From CAWDLX01 sp046728155 (GTDB lineage Bacteria > Actinomycetota > Actinomycetes > Mycobacteriales > Micromonosporaceae), in contig JBKPDY010000023.1 of assembly GCA_046728155.1 (NCBI GenBank), positions 36,496 to 100,495 of the forward strand: a DNA stretch of 64,000 bases. Direction: 5' to 3'. Positions 16,791 to 25,076 of the stretch are shown piece after piece; positions within the stretch are counted from its first letter, which is position 1; the number at the start of each line of letters is the position of its first letter. The position numbers and the translations under genes are program-made. Under the pieces are notes generated by a model. The model did not search any database. It worked only from the letters and a program-made list of their open reading frames with translations, and was not told the DNA's origin.

Positions 16791-17705
16791 ATGGTCGACC
16801 CGAGCCCGACCGTTCGTCGGCGCCGGCTCGGCCTCATCCTGCGCGGGATGCGTGAACGCGCCGGGCTGACCGGAGAGGAGGTCGGCAACGCTCTCGAGCG
16901 CTCAGGCTCGTGGGTGAGCCGGGTCGAGACCGGCCGGGTCGGCCTGCGTGGCCGGGACCTCACCGATCTGCTCGGGCTGTATCACGTCGACGACCCGGAG
17001 GCGGCCGACCAACTCACCGCGCTCGCCCGTGAGGGCAAGCAGCGCGGGTGGTGGAGCCGCTACGCCGACATCGTGCCCGCAGCGTACGCGACGTACATCG
17101 GCTTCGAGTCCGAGGCGACCGAGCTGCTGTCGTACGAAGCGCTGTGCGTACCTGGCCTGTTGCAAACCGAGGGGTACGCGCGAGCGGTGTTCTGTGGTGG
17201 TCTGCCGGTGCCGACGGCGGACGCGGTCGAACGGAAGGTCGAGGTACGGATGGCCCGGCAGATCGTACTCACCAAGCCGAAGCCTCTGCGACTGTGGGCG
17301 ATCATCGATGAATCTGTTCTCCACCGGGCTATCGGCGGTACGGCGGTCATGCGAGCGCAGTTGGCTCACCTGCGGGATGCGAGCCTGCGGCCGAACATCA
17401 GGCTGCAGATCGTGCCATTTGAAGCCGGTCATCATCCGGGAATGGTGTGTACATTTGCGGTTGTTCGATTTGCGTTGCCCGACGACCCGGACATCGTTTA
17501 CATCGAGGGAATGTCACGAGACGTGTTTCTCGAATCGGAGGACGCCCGCGAATACCGGGCCATTTTCGAGCACGGGATCGCCGGAGCGCTCTCCGCGCAG
17601 GAGAGCCGGGAACGCATCGCGGAAATTCTGGACGAGTCGGCCGACCGCAGGAGGACGCCACGTGCCTTCACTCAACGCAGATTGGCGGAAGAGCTCCCGC
17701 AGTAG
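16791..17705 (+). CDS. XRE-type regulator with DUF5753 domain
   Basis: A 304-residue regulator. The N-terminal helix-turn-helix (LGLILRGMRERAGLTGEEVG then SGSWVSRVETGR) is followed by a long DUF5753 ligand/effector domain (for example YIGFESEATELLSYEAL and QLAHLRDASLRPNIRLQIVP). This architecture is typical of the large actinobacterial WhiJ-like family. ATG 16791 is preferred over GTG 16704 because GGGGAG lies just upstream and the resulting N-terminus fits the family. A DUF397 gene starts inside its 3' end, the usual partner. Confidence 0.88.
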   Translation: MVDPSPTVRRRRLGLILRGMRERAGLTGEEVGNALERSGSWVSRVETGRVGLRGRDLTDLLGLYHVDDPEAADQLTALAREGKQRGWWSRYADIVPAAYATYIGFESEATELLSYEALCVPGLLQTEGYARAVFCGGLPVPTADAVERKVEVRMARQIVLTKPKPLRLWAIIDESVLHRAIGGTAVMRAQLAHLRDASLRPNIRLQIVPFEAGHHPGMVCTFAVVRFALPDDPDIVYIEGMSRDVFLESEDAREYRAIFEHGIAGALSAQESRERIAEILDESADRRRTPRAFTQRRLAEELPQ

Positions 17706-17883
17706 TACCAATGGCGCCTGTGTCGAGGTACGCCGGCTGGACTCGGTCGTCGAGGTCCGGGACACCAAGGATCGGGGCGGCCCGATCCTGCGGTTCACAG
17801 CCAGCGCCTGGCGCGAATTCGTCGACGCCGTCCACAGTGGATACTTCGATTCAGGGTACAGTCAGGTAACGAGTATCGCATAG
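17662..17883 (+). CDS. DUF397 small protein
   Basis: A 73-residue DUF397 protein: WRKSSRSSTNGACVEVRRL, then VEVRDTKDRGGPILRF and a terminal WREFVDAVHSG block, all hallmarks. GTG 17662 has AGGAGGA (17649-17654) seven bases upstream, although the start lies inside the preceding gene in another frame (44-base overlap). The DUF5753/DUF397 pairing resembles WhiJ with its small partner in Streptomyces development, where the small protein antagonises the regulator. That role here is inference. The 3' end overlaps the convergent sortase gene by 22 bases. Confidence 0.88.
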   Translation: MPSLNADWRKSSRSSTNGACVEVRRLDSVVEVRDTKDRGGPILRFTASAWREFVDAVHSGYFDSGYSQVTSIA

Positions 17884-19001
17884 ACCACGATATTGTCGTA
17901 GTACGTCCCGTGTACGGTATCGAAGTCGCCCCCGCACGTGATAACCCGCAACTCCGCGCCGGTCACCGGACTATACACCTTGTCGGTCGGGAATTTGTCC
18001 TTCGGATATCTCTCGACGCGTGTGACACGGAACTTCACCCAGACTCCACCGCGCTGGACGCTGACGGATTCGCCCGGCGTCACGTCCCGTAGCCTGAAGA
18101 AGACGCCCGGCCCGCGGGTCGAGTCGACGTGACCCGCGATCACCGCGAGCCCCGGATCGCCCGGCACCGCCCCGCCGCGCCACCACCCGGCCTCGTCGTA
18201 GCGTGATGGCGGGTTGAGTTGTTGGTGGGCGCCGAGTGAGAGCGACTCAAGAGTTGAGTCGACATCGATCGACGGGATCCTCACCCGGGTCGGTGGCCCG
18301 TCCGGGAACGTCCGGAAGCACGCGACGATGAAGCAGCTAGCACCCTTCGGCGAGCTGCGCGGGGCGGCGGCCACCGCCGCGGCGCTCGGGCCACTGGCCA
18401 CAATGGAGTGTGGTCGCGGGATGCTCCGCACGACGAAGCCGGCCATCGTGGCGACCACACCCACCGCGGCCAGCCAGGCGACCGCCTCCCATGTGCGCAC
18501 ACTGGACCGCCGCCACCGCCGGCGGTGCCCGACCACGGCCGGTGACCGGCGCCGGCGTCGCGGATAGACCCGGGCCCGACCGAGTACCCTCCCGATGTGC
18601 CTTGGCACCGCCGATCGAACCGGGGCCACGCCCACCGCGGTGCGAGCGATCGGTTCGGTGACGGAGTCGACCGGGTCAGCCTGCTCAGCGACGGGCACCG
18701 TGCCCGGCTCGAGGATCGGCACGGTGCCCGGCTCGAGGATCGGCACGGTGCCTGGCTTGAGAATCGGCACGGTGCCCGGCTCGAGGATCGGCACGGTGCC
18801 CGGCTCGAAGATCGGCACGGTCAGCGGCTCGATGATCGGTACGGTGATTGGCTCGACGCGTATCGTCTCGATCCGGACGGTGGGCGCCGCGGGCGACACA
18901 GGGTCACGCCCCGACAGATCGATGATGACAACCGGAAGGCCGGGGTCGTGCTCCCCGGGGGGTGGCGCGGCCCCGGCCTTCGGGATCTCCCCAGTGGTCA
19001 C
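17862..19001 (-). CDS. Class F sortase with Pro-rich octapeptide repeats
   Basis: A 379-residue sortase-fold protein. The first 130 or so residues are cytoplasmic and contain about seven TVPI-EPG octapeptides; a membrane helix (WLAAVGVVATMAGFVV) follows; the C-terminal sortase domain has the His in VIAGHVDSTRGPG and the Cys in VITCGGDFD, ending with YYDNIVVYA. These match class E/F actinobacterial transpeptidases or housekeeping sortases. The start GTG 19001 overlaps the stop of the DUF4397 gene (GTGA), so the surface protein and the sortase are co-translated. Its substrate motif cannot be inferred because the partner protein has no LPxTG-like signal. Confidence 0.85.
   Translation of the reverse strand: MTTGEIPKAGAAPPPGEHDPGLPVVIIDLSGRDPVSPAAPTVRIETIRVEPITVPIIEPLTVPIFEPGTVPILEPGTVPILKPGTVPILEPGTVPILEPGTVPVAEQADPVDSVTEPIARTAVGVAPVRSAVPRHIGRVLGRARVYPRRRRRSPAVVGHRRRWRRSSVRTWEAVAWLAAVGVVATMAGFVVRSIPRPHSIVASGPSAAAVAAAPRSSPKGASCFIVACFRTFPDGPPTRVRIPSIDVDSTLESLSLGAHQQLNPPSRYDEAGWWRGGAVPGDPGLAVIAGHVDSTRGPGVFFRLRDVTPGESVSVQRGGVWVKFRVTRVERYPKDKFPTDKVYSPVTGAELRVITCGGDFDTVHGTYYDNIVVYAILVT
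18694..18857 (-). repeat. 24-base tandem repeat in the sortase N-terminus
   Basis: About seven 24-base units (plus-strand form ggcacggtgcccggctcgag plus four bases) encode the TVPI-EPG octapeptide array on the minus strand. The units are nearly identical in the middle and decay toward 18857. The period keeps the frame. Confidence 0.92.
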
Positions 19002-19882
19002 ACTCGGCGGTTGGCGAGTCGGCGCATGCGTAGGGCGATCGCCATCAGGGCGATCAGCGTCGCCAGGCCGGATGCCAGGAAGACGATCGGACTGAGGCCG
19101 GCCGCCGTCGCGATCCCGGTGCCGCCGCCGCCGGCGTCGATCCCGCCGTATGGCGGAGTGCCGGGGCCACGCGCGTCGATGCGCAGCTGCGCCTGAAGAC
19201 CGTTCGGGCCGTCCAGCACCAGCAACGAGTAGACCCATCCGGAGGTGAGCTGCGCGGTGAGGGTGGTCGCCGAGGCCGAGCCCGTCGGCGTGACCCGCAG
19301 CGTCAGCAGCCCCGGCTCAACGTCCTTGTAGTCGGTCGTCGTGGCGAAGGCGACGGTCTTGGCGACCGTTTCGCCGCCGGCGGTCGACACGTCGAGGACC
19401 GGGGCGGCGACCGAGGCCTGAATCACCCGTACCTTTGCCTTGTTCTTCGGGGGCGCGCTCAGGTCGTCAGTCAGGATCTTGAGCCCGAGGTCGGCGTGCT
19501 TTCCCACACCGGCCACGGTGTAGGCGGCGCCGGCGGCGACGGTGACCGTCGCCGAGATCACCGGTTTGGTGGACGGGGCGGCACCCGAGGGCCGCATGGC
19601 AACCAGATAGTCGCCCGCCGGTACGGCCAGGTACTGCGAGACGACCCCGTACCCGACGCCCTTGAACACTTGCGTCTTGAAGCTCGGGTCGCTGGGCCGC
19701 GACAGGTATACGTCCACCTCAGGCGTATCCGGAGAAAGGTGTGCCAGCCGTACATAACCAACGGCGAGCTTGGCCGCGACCGGTGTCGCGAACGCCACTC
19801 CGGCCGTGAAGGTCGCGACGATCGCGACGAGCAGAACCATCCAGCGATGCCTTGTGCTCCTCGACGAGTCGCTTGTGAACAT
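18998..19882 (-). CDS. Secreted, membrane-anchored DUF4397 protein
   Basis: A 294-residue exported protein. The N-terminus has a signal peptide with a basic n-region and hydrophobic core (RHRWMVLLVAIVATFTAGVAF). Two DUF4397 modules follow, opening with VGYVRLAHLSPDTPEVDVYL and KVRVIQASVAAPVLDV. A Gly-rich linker leads to a C-terminal membrane helix (IVFLASGLATLIALMAIAL) and a basic tail (RMRRLANRRV), a sorting-signal-like layout but without LPxTG or an obvious variant. ATG 19882 has a GGGGGG-rich leader. It is the first gene of a two-gene unit with the sortase. Confidence 0.85.
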   Translation of the reverse strand: MFTSDSSRSTRHRWMVLLVAIVATFTAGVAFATPVAAKLAVGYVRLAHLSPDTPEVDVYLSRPSDPSFKTQVFKGVGYGVVSQYLAVPAGDYLVAMRPSGAAPSTKPVISATVTVAAGAAYTVAGVGKHADLGLKILTDDLSAPPKNKAKVRVIQASVAAPVLDVSTAGGETVAKTVAFATTTDYKDVEPGLLTLRVTPTGSASATTLTAQLTSGWVYSLLVLDGPNGLQAQLRIDARGPGTPPYGGIDAGGGGTGIATAAGLSPIVFLASGLATLIALMAIALRMRRLANRRV

Positions 19883-19943
19883 GTGACCCCCCTGATCCCG
19901 GTGAACCATGTCAGCCTGTGATCGGTGCCGGATGACATCGTGT

Positions 19944-19959
19944 TTGGTTCTCGAACCAA
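19944..19959. promoter_or_regulatory. Palindromic operator-like site
   Basis: TTGGTTC-TC-GAACCAA is a perfect 7+7 inverted repeat between the divergent DUF4397 gene (start 19882) and the aroG leader. It has the form of a dimeric regulator site; the regulator is unknown. Confidence 0.4.
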
Positions 19960-20062
19960 TTGCAAGAGCGGTCGAAGCTTCTGTCCGTATGGATGTATTC
20001 CATCTGGCGGACCCGCCCATCCAGGTCGGACGCCCGGTCGGAGCGGCCCGTACGCTGGTCCC

Positions 20063-20143
20063 ATGCGCGAGCCGACAGCGAGTGAGCATCGCAGGGCCGG
20101 CAGGCCCGAGGAGCGGAGCGAGCGCGGAGGCGAGCCGGAATGA
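20063..20143 (+). repeat. RTGA-ended repeat unit, copy 2
   Basis: A 77-base unit (ATG 20063 to the next ATG 20140) encoding a 26-residue frame MREPTASEHRRAGRP...SERGGEPE. Its stop TGA (20141-20143) overlaps the ATG of the next copy, as in the copy at 6175. Confidence 0.85.
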
Positions 20144-20274
20144 TCGAGCCGACAGCGAGTGAGCATCGCCGGGCCGGCAGGCCCGTTCCGGGGTCCCCGC
20201 GTAGACGTGGAGCGCAGCGAGGCGTCTTCGTGGGGTGGAAGGTGCGGAGCGAGCGCGGAGGCGAGCCGGCATGA
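20140..20274 (+). repeat. Extended RTGA-ended repeat unit, copy 3
   Basis: A longer form of the same family with a 54-base inserted module (SPRRRGAQRGVFVGW at the peptide level). The 44-residue frame ends at TGA 20272-20274, overlapping the ATG (20271) of the DAHP synthase gene. It sits back to back with copy 2. Confidence 0.85.
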
Positions 20275-21662
20275 GCCGTGAGTGGCATCAGTACCGGGAG
20301 CCCGGTTATGGGCTGACCCGGCCGGCGGTTGATACGCCCGAGGTCGAGGCGTTGGGCCTGGACCACTGGCGTGAGCTGCCGCGGGAGCAGACACCGCCCT
20401 GGCCCGATCTGGACGCGGTCGGCCACGTCTGCAACGTGTTGGCGACCGTGCCCTCGATCGTCGCCCCGTACGAGGTCGACGGATTGCGGGAGCGGCTGGC
20501 CGAGGTGTGCGACGGACGGGCGTTCCTGCTCCAAGGCGGGGACTGCGCCGAGACGTTCGACGACAATACCGAGCCGCATCTGCTCTCCAACGCGCGCACG
20601 CTGCTGCAGATGGCCGTGGTGCTTACGTACGGCGCCAGCCTGCCGGTAGTGAAGCTGGCCCGCGTGGCCGGCCAGTACACGAAGCCCCGCACCCAGGAGA
20701 TCGACTCGCGGGGCCTTCCCGCCTACCGCGGGGACATGATCAACTCTTTGACGTCGACGGCCGAGGCACGGGTGCCCGATCCGCAGCGGATGATCCGGGC
20801 GTACGCCAACTCGGCCGCCGCGATGAACATGCTGCGCGCGTACGGCGCCGGTGGACTGGCCGATCTTCACCGGGTGCACGAGTGGAACCGCGACTTCGTC
20901 CGCATCTCGAAGTTCGGCGAGCGGTACGAGGCCCTTGCCCGGGAGATCGACCGGGCGCTCGCGTTCATCCAGGCCTGCGGGATGACCGAGGACGAGGCGC
21001 TGCGGACGGTCACCCTGTACTGCTCGCACGAGGCGCTCGCCCTCGAGTACGACCGGGCCTTGACCAGGGTGAGTGGCGGGCGGGCGTACGGGCTCTCCGG
21101 ACACTTCCTCTGGGTGGGCGAGCGGACCCGCCGGCTCGACGGCGCCCACATCGACTTCGTTTCCCGCCTCGCGAACCCCATCGGCGTCAAGCTGGGTCCG
21201 GCCACGGATCCGGAGACGGCAATCGAGCTTTGTGAACGGCTCAACCCCGACAACGTCCCGGGTCGGCTGACGCTGGTCTCCCGGATGGGAAACGGCAAGG
21301 TACGCGACGTGCTCCCACCGATCATCGAGAAGGTGACCGCGGCCGGCCACAAGGTGGTCTGGCAGTGCGATCCGATGCACGGCAACACGATCGAGTCCTC
21401 CAACGGGTACAAGACGCGCCACTTCGACCGGATAGTGGACGAGGTGCTCGGCTACTTCGAGGTGCACCAACAGCTGGATACCCATCCGGGCGGCTTGCAC
21501 GTCGAGATCACCGGCGAGGATGTCACCGAGTGTCTCGGTGGCGCGCAGGCGATCGCCGAGGCGGACCTGACCGGCCGGTACGAGACCGCCTGCGATCCTC
21601 GACTGAACACTCAGCAGTCGCTGGAGCTTGCGTTCCTCGTCGCCGAGATGCTGCGGGGTTGA
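20271..21662 (+). CDS. aroG: Class II 3-deoxy-7-phosphoheptulonate synthase
   Basis: A 463-residue class II (plant-like) DAHP synthase, first enzyme of the shikimate pathway, condensing phosphoenolpyruvate and erythrose-4-phosphate. Diagnostic stretches are FLLQGGDCAETF, KLARVAGQYTKPRT, the DMINSLT loop, HFLWVGERTR and WQCDPMHGNT, which include the metal ligands Cys, His and Glu. The ATG at 20271 overlaps the stop of a repeat-encoded mini-frame and begins MSREWHQYREPGYG; the longer GTG start at 20235 would add repeat-derived residues and is rejected. In mycobacteria the equivalent enzyme (Rv2178c) lies in the same neighbourhood. Confidence 0.96.
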   Translation: MSREWHQYREPGYGLTRPAVDTPEVEALGLDHWRELPREQTPPWPDLDAVGHVCNVLATVPSIVAPYEVDGLRERLAEVCDGRAFLLQGGDCAETFDDNTEPHLLSNARTLLQMAVVLTYGASLPVVKLARVAGQYTKPRTQEIDSRGLPAYRGDMINSLTSTAEARVPDPQRMIRAYANSAAAMNMLRAYGAGGLADLHRVHEWNRDFVRISKFGERYEALAREIDRALAFIQACGMTEDEALRTVTLYCSHEALALEYDRALTRVSGGRAYGLSGHFLWVGERTRRLDGAHIDFVSRLANPIGVKLGPATDPETAIELCERLNPDNVPGRLTLVSRMGNGKVRDVLPPIIEKVTAAGHKVVWQCDPMHGNTIESSNGYKTRHFDRIVDEVLGYFEVHQQLDTHPGGLHVEITGEDVTECLGGAQAIAEADLTGRYETACDPRLNTQQSLELAFLVAEMLRG

Positions 21663-21665
21663 TTC

Positions 21666-22688
21666 GTGGTCGTCGATCTGCGCAGCGACACGGTCACCCG
21701 GCCGGGACCGGCGATGCGTGCCGCCATGGCCGAGGCCGAGGTCGGCGACGACGTCTACGCTGAGGACCCCACTGTCAACGCATTGGAGCGCGAGGTCGCC
21801 ACACTCTTCGGCCACGAGGCGGCGATGTTCGCTCCGACCGGCTCGATGGCGAACCAGGTGGCGATCCAGCTGCTCGTGCCCCGAGGGGAGGAGCTGCTCT
21901 GCGGAGCCGACGCGCATGTGGCCGTATACGAGATCGGCGCCGCCGCCGCCGTTGGCGGAGTCTCCACCCGGACGTGGCCTGCCGTAGGAGCCGACCTCGA
22001 CCCCGACCAGATCACCGCGATGATCTGCCACGAGTCCTACGGAGTGCCGACGCGGGCGATCGCCGTCGAACAGACCCATAACCGCGGCGGCGGTGGCGTC
22101 GTACCTCTGTCCACTCTGGAGGCTTTACGGGCGGCGGCCGACGACGTTGGCATCGCGCTGCACTGCGACGGAGCGCGGATCTGGCACGCGCACAGGTCCG
22201 ACGCCGTACCATTGTCTGTCTACGGTGGACTGTTCGACACGCTGTCGGTCTGCCTTTCGAAAGGACTCGGTGCGCCCGTCGGCTCCCTGGTCGTCAGCGA
22301 CGCCGAGCGGATCGGGCGGGCGCGTCGTATCCGCAAACGGATGGGCGGCGGAATGCGCCAGGCCGGAATTCTCGCCGCGGCCGGCCGCTACGCGCTCGCC
22401 AACCACGTCGACCGGATCGTCGACGATCACGTACGGGCGCGCCGGCTGGCCGAGGCGTTAGCGCCATACGGCGTGGTCGACCCCGACCGCGTGCGGACCA
22501 ACATCGTCATCCTGACCCTGTCGAAGTCCACGATGGACGCCGGTCAGCTGGTGTCGCGGGCGCGAGAGTCCGGCGTGCTCGTATCAGCCATGGCGCCACA
22601 CCTGGCCCGAGCCGTCACCCACCTCGACGTCGATGACGACGGGATCGATCAAGCGATCGAGGTGCTCACCGGCCTTCTCCGCGGCTAG
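21666..22688 (+). CDS. Threonine aldolase-family PLP enzyme
   Basis: A 340-residue fold-type I PLP enzyme of the beta-eliminating/low-specificity L-threonine aldolase family. DLRSDTVTRPGPAMRAAM, VGDDVYAEDPT and FAPTGSMANQ are the N-terminal hallmarks; LHCDGARIWHA holds the PLP-interacting Asp and SVCLSKGLGAPVGS the Schiff-base Lys. It likely cleaves L-threonine or allo-threonine to glycine and acetaldehyde. GTG 21666 follows the aroG stop by three bases, so it is probably in the same transcript. It is convergent with htpG. Confidence 0.92.
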   Translation: MVVDLRSDTVTRPGPAMRAAMAEAEVGDDVYAEDPTVNALEREVATLFGHEAAMFAPTGSMANQVAIQLLVPRGEELLCGADAHVAVYEIGAAAAVGGVSTRTWPAVGADLDPDQITAMICHESYGVPTRAIAVEQTHNRGGGGVVPLSTLEALRAAADDVGIALHCDGARIWHAHRSDAVPLSVYGGLFDTLSVCLSKGLGAPVGSLVVSDAERIGRARRIRKRMGGGMRQAGILAAAGRYALANHVDRIVDDHVRARRLAEALAPYGVVDPDRVRTNIVILTLSKSTMDAGQLVSRARESGVLVSAMAPHLARAVTHLDVDDDGIDQAIEVLTGLLRG

Positions 22689-22731
22689 AGCTTCAGCTGC
22701 GGCACGCGCGAGGGGCGCGAGCGCAAAGGGA

Positions 22732-24639
22732 TTACAGCGTCCGCTCCAGGCGGTCGGCGAGGAGACTCGCGAACCGGGCCGGGTCGGTCAGCTCTCCGCC
22801 CTCGGCGAGGACGGCCGTGCCGTACAGGAGCTCAACGGTCTCACCGAGGTGCTCGTCCCCGGGCCGCTCTTCGTACGCCGAACGCAGGCCGCTGACCAAC
22901 GGGTGGGTCGGGTTCAGTTCGAGAATGCGTTTGGAGGGCGGTAGATCCTGGCCCATCGCCCGGACCATTCGGGCCAGGGCAGGTGTCATGTCATTCGCGT
23001 CCGCGACGATGCACGCCGGGGATGTGGTCAGCCGCGTGGAGAGGCGGACCTCCTTCACCTCATCGTCGAGCTTCGTCGCCATCCAGGAGAGCAGGTCGGC
23101 GAAGTCCTTGCGCTGCTGCTCGCGCAGCACCTCGGTGCCCTTCCTCTCGTCCTCGGAATCGAGGTCGACCTGCCCCTTGGCGATCGACCGCAACTGCCGG
23201 CCGTCGAACTCGTGCACCACGTCGACCCACACCTCATCGACCGGGTCGGTCAGCAGCAGCACCTCGTAACCCTTGGCGCGGAACGCTTCCAAGTGCGGCG
23301 AGCGTTCGATCGTGGCGCGGGTCTCGCCGGTCATGAAGTAGATGTGCTCCTGGCCGTCCTTCATCCGGTCGACGTAGTGGCGCAGGCTGGTCAGCGCGGA
23401 GCCGTCGTTGGTCGAGGCGAACGAGCAGATGTCCAGAATGGACTCGCGGTTCTCGCCATCGCTGAGCAGGCCCTCCTTGACCGCGCGACCGAACTGGTCC
23501 CAGAACTTCCGGTACCGGTCCGGGTTTTCGGTCATCATGTCCTTGATCGTCGACAGCACCTTCTTGACCAGGCGTCGCCGGATGATCTGAATCTGCCGGT
23601 CCTGCTGCAGGATCTCCCGCGACACGTTGAGCGAGAGGTCGTGCGCGTCGACGACGCCGTTGATGAACCGCAGGTACACCGGGGTCAGCGCCTCGCAGTC
23701 GCCCATGATGAAGACCCGCTTGACGTAAAGCTGGAGGCCGCGGCGTCCGTCCTGATGCCACAGATCGAACGGTGCCCGGGACGGGATGAACAGCAGGGCC
23801 TCGTACTCGAACGTCCCCTCGCCCCGCATGTGGATCACCTCGAGGGGATCCGTCCAGTCGTGGCTCACATGACGGTAGAACTCGTTGTACTCCTCGGCGC
23901 TGACCTCGTCCCTGGGCCGGGCCCACAGTGCCGTCATGGAGTTGAGCGTCTCGACCGTACGGGTGGGGTCGCCGTCGCTGTCATTGCGCTCGATCTCCAT
24001 GGTGATGCGCCACGGGATGAAGTCCGAGTACCGCTTGATGATCTCCCGGATCTTCCACTCGGCGGTGTAGTCGAAGAGCTGGTCCTCGTCGTCGGGCTCC
24101 TTGAGATGAAGCGTCACGGAGGTGCCGGCCGGCGCGTCGGTCACCGTCTCGACGGTGTAACGACCCTGCCCGTCCGATTCCCATCGGGTCGCCTCGGTCT
24201 CTCCCGCTCGGCGGGTCACCAGGCTCACCCGGTCGGCGACCATGAAGGTCGAGTAGAAACCGACGCCGAACTGGCCGATGAGCTCCCGCGACGCGGCGGC
24301 GTCCTGAGTGTCCTTCAACCGCTGCAGCAGCTCGGCCGTACCGGAGCGGGCGATAGTGCCGATCAGGTCGACTACCTCCGCTCGAGACATGCCGATGCCG
24401 TTGTCCCGTACGGTGAGCAGTCGTGCCGACTTGTCGACGGCAATCTCGATGTGCAGGTCGGAGATGTCCGCTTCGAGATCCTTGTCACGCAGGGCAGCTA
24501 GGCGCAGCTTGTCCAGCGCGTCCGAGGCGTTGGAGATCAGCTCGCGGAGGAAGATGTCCTTGTTCGAATAGATCGAGTGAACCACCAGCTGTAGCAGCTG
24601 ACGGGCCTCGGCCTGGAACTCCAGCGTCTCCACGTTCAT
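22732..24639 (-). CDS. htpG: Molecular chaperone HtpG (Hsp90)
   Basis: A 635-residue cytosolic Hsp90. The N-terminal GHKL ATPase has ELISNASDALDK, VRDNGIGMSRAE and GQFGVGFYSTF; the middle domain has NVSREILQQD with the catalytic-loop Arg and the FWDQFG segment; the C-terminal dimerisation domain is present. Full length for the family. The upstream region (24640 on) shows no CIRCE or HAIR element, so heat-shock control is not evident from the sequence. Confidence 0.97.
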   Translation of the reverse strand: MNVETLEFQAEARQLLQLVVHSIYSNKDIFLRELISNASDALDKLRLAALRDKDLEADISDLHIEIAVDKSARLLTVRDNGIGMSRAEVVDLIGTIARSGTAELLQRLKDTQDAAASRELIGQFGVGFYSTFMVADRVSLVTRRAGETEATRWESDGQGRYTVETVTDAPAGTSVTLHLKEPDDEDQLFDYTAEWKIREIIKRYSDFIPWRITMEIERNDSDGDPTRTVETLNSMTALWARPRDEVSAEEYNEFYRHVSHDWTDPLEVIHMRGEGTFEYEALLFIPSRAPFDLWHQDGRRGLQLYVKRVFIMGDCEALTPVYLRFINGVVDAHDLSLNVSREILQQDRQIQIIRRRLVKKVLSTIKDMMTENPDRYRKFWDQFGRAVKEGLLSDGENRESILDICSFASTNDGSALTSLRHYVDRMKDGQEHIYFMTGETRATIERSPHLEAFRAKGYEVLLLTDPVDEVWVDVVHEFDGRQLRSIAKGQVDLDSEDERKGTEVLREQQRKDFADLLSWMATKLDDEVKEVRLSTRLTTSPACIVADANDMTPALARMVRAMGQDLPPSKRILELNPTHPLVSGLRSAYEERPGDEHLGETVELLYGTAVLAEGGELTDPARFASLLADRLERTL

Positions 24640-24790
24640 CTACGACCCCTTCCACGGCACACCGATCAGCGCCGCGGACACGGGCGCGGCGCCGGCACCA
24701 GGATACCGGCGCTGACCTGGGCGCCAGCGCCGCGCAAGAGGCGGAAGCCGGATGCCACGGTAGGCGGGACCACTCCGGTTCATCCCACCA

Positions 24791-24830
24791 CCCGGGATAG
24801 GCGGCCCAAGATCTAGTTGCGGCATCAGAC
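24791..24830 (-). repeat. Half copy of the palindromic element family
   Basis: CCCGGGATA, CGGCC, CAAGATC, GTT and GCATCAGA occur in the same order as the reverse complement of the right arm of the 24917 element. It is a degenerate half copy lying 90 bases from the full one. Apart from these two copies, the 24640-25076 region shows nothing I can annotate. Confidence 0.55.
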
Positions 24831-24916
24831 CTGGCGTGGCGCCTGTTGCACATTCTCGCTTCGGCGGGCTGAGCACCTCAGGCAAGCCCGGCGCCGTGTC
24901 GGCTCGCTATCGTGCC

Positions 24917-25024
24917 CACATACTGGGAAGCGCCGCAAGATCGCCGTTAGGGCATCAGAACGGCCGCCACGCGTCGTTTCTGATGCTGGAACACCGATCT
25001 TTCGGCCGCGTGTCCCGGGATGTG
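24917..25024. repeat. Full copy of a ~108-base imperfect palindrome
   Basis: CACATACTGGGA at the left pairs with TCCCGGGATGTG at the right; inside, AAGATCG pairs with CGATCTT and CATCAGAA with TTCTGATG. Similar elements lie at 40456-40562 (full) and 30381-30435 (right half). It sits between htpG and bfr and could form a cruciform or strong RNA hairpin in either direction. Confidence 0.8.
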
Positions 25025-25076
25025 AGATTCAACAATCTTTGACGCGCTCCGATGCCCAGCTTCTGGAACCCGGTCT

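Noticed and set aside
19911..22079. 722-codon open frame on the minus strand across aroG and the aldolase
   Set aside because: It is the GC-driven mirror frame of two well-supported plus-strand genes and has no family resemblance.
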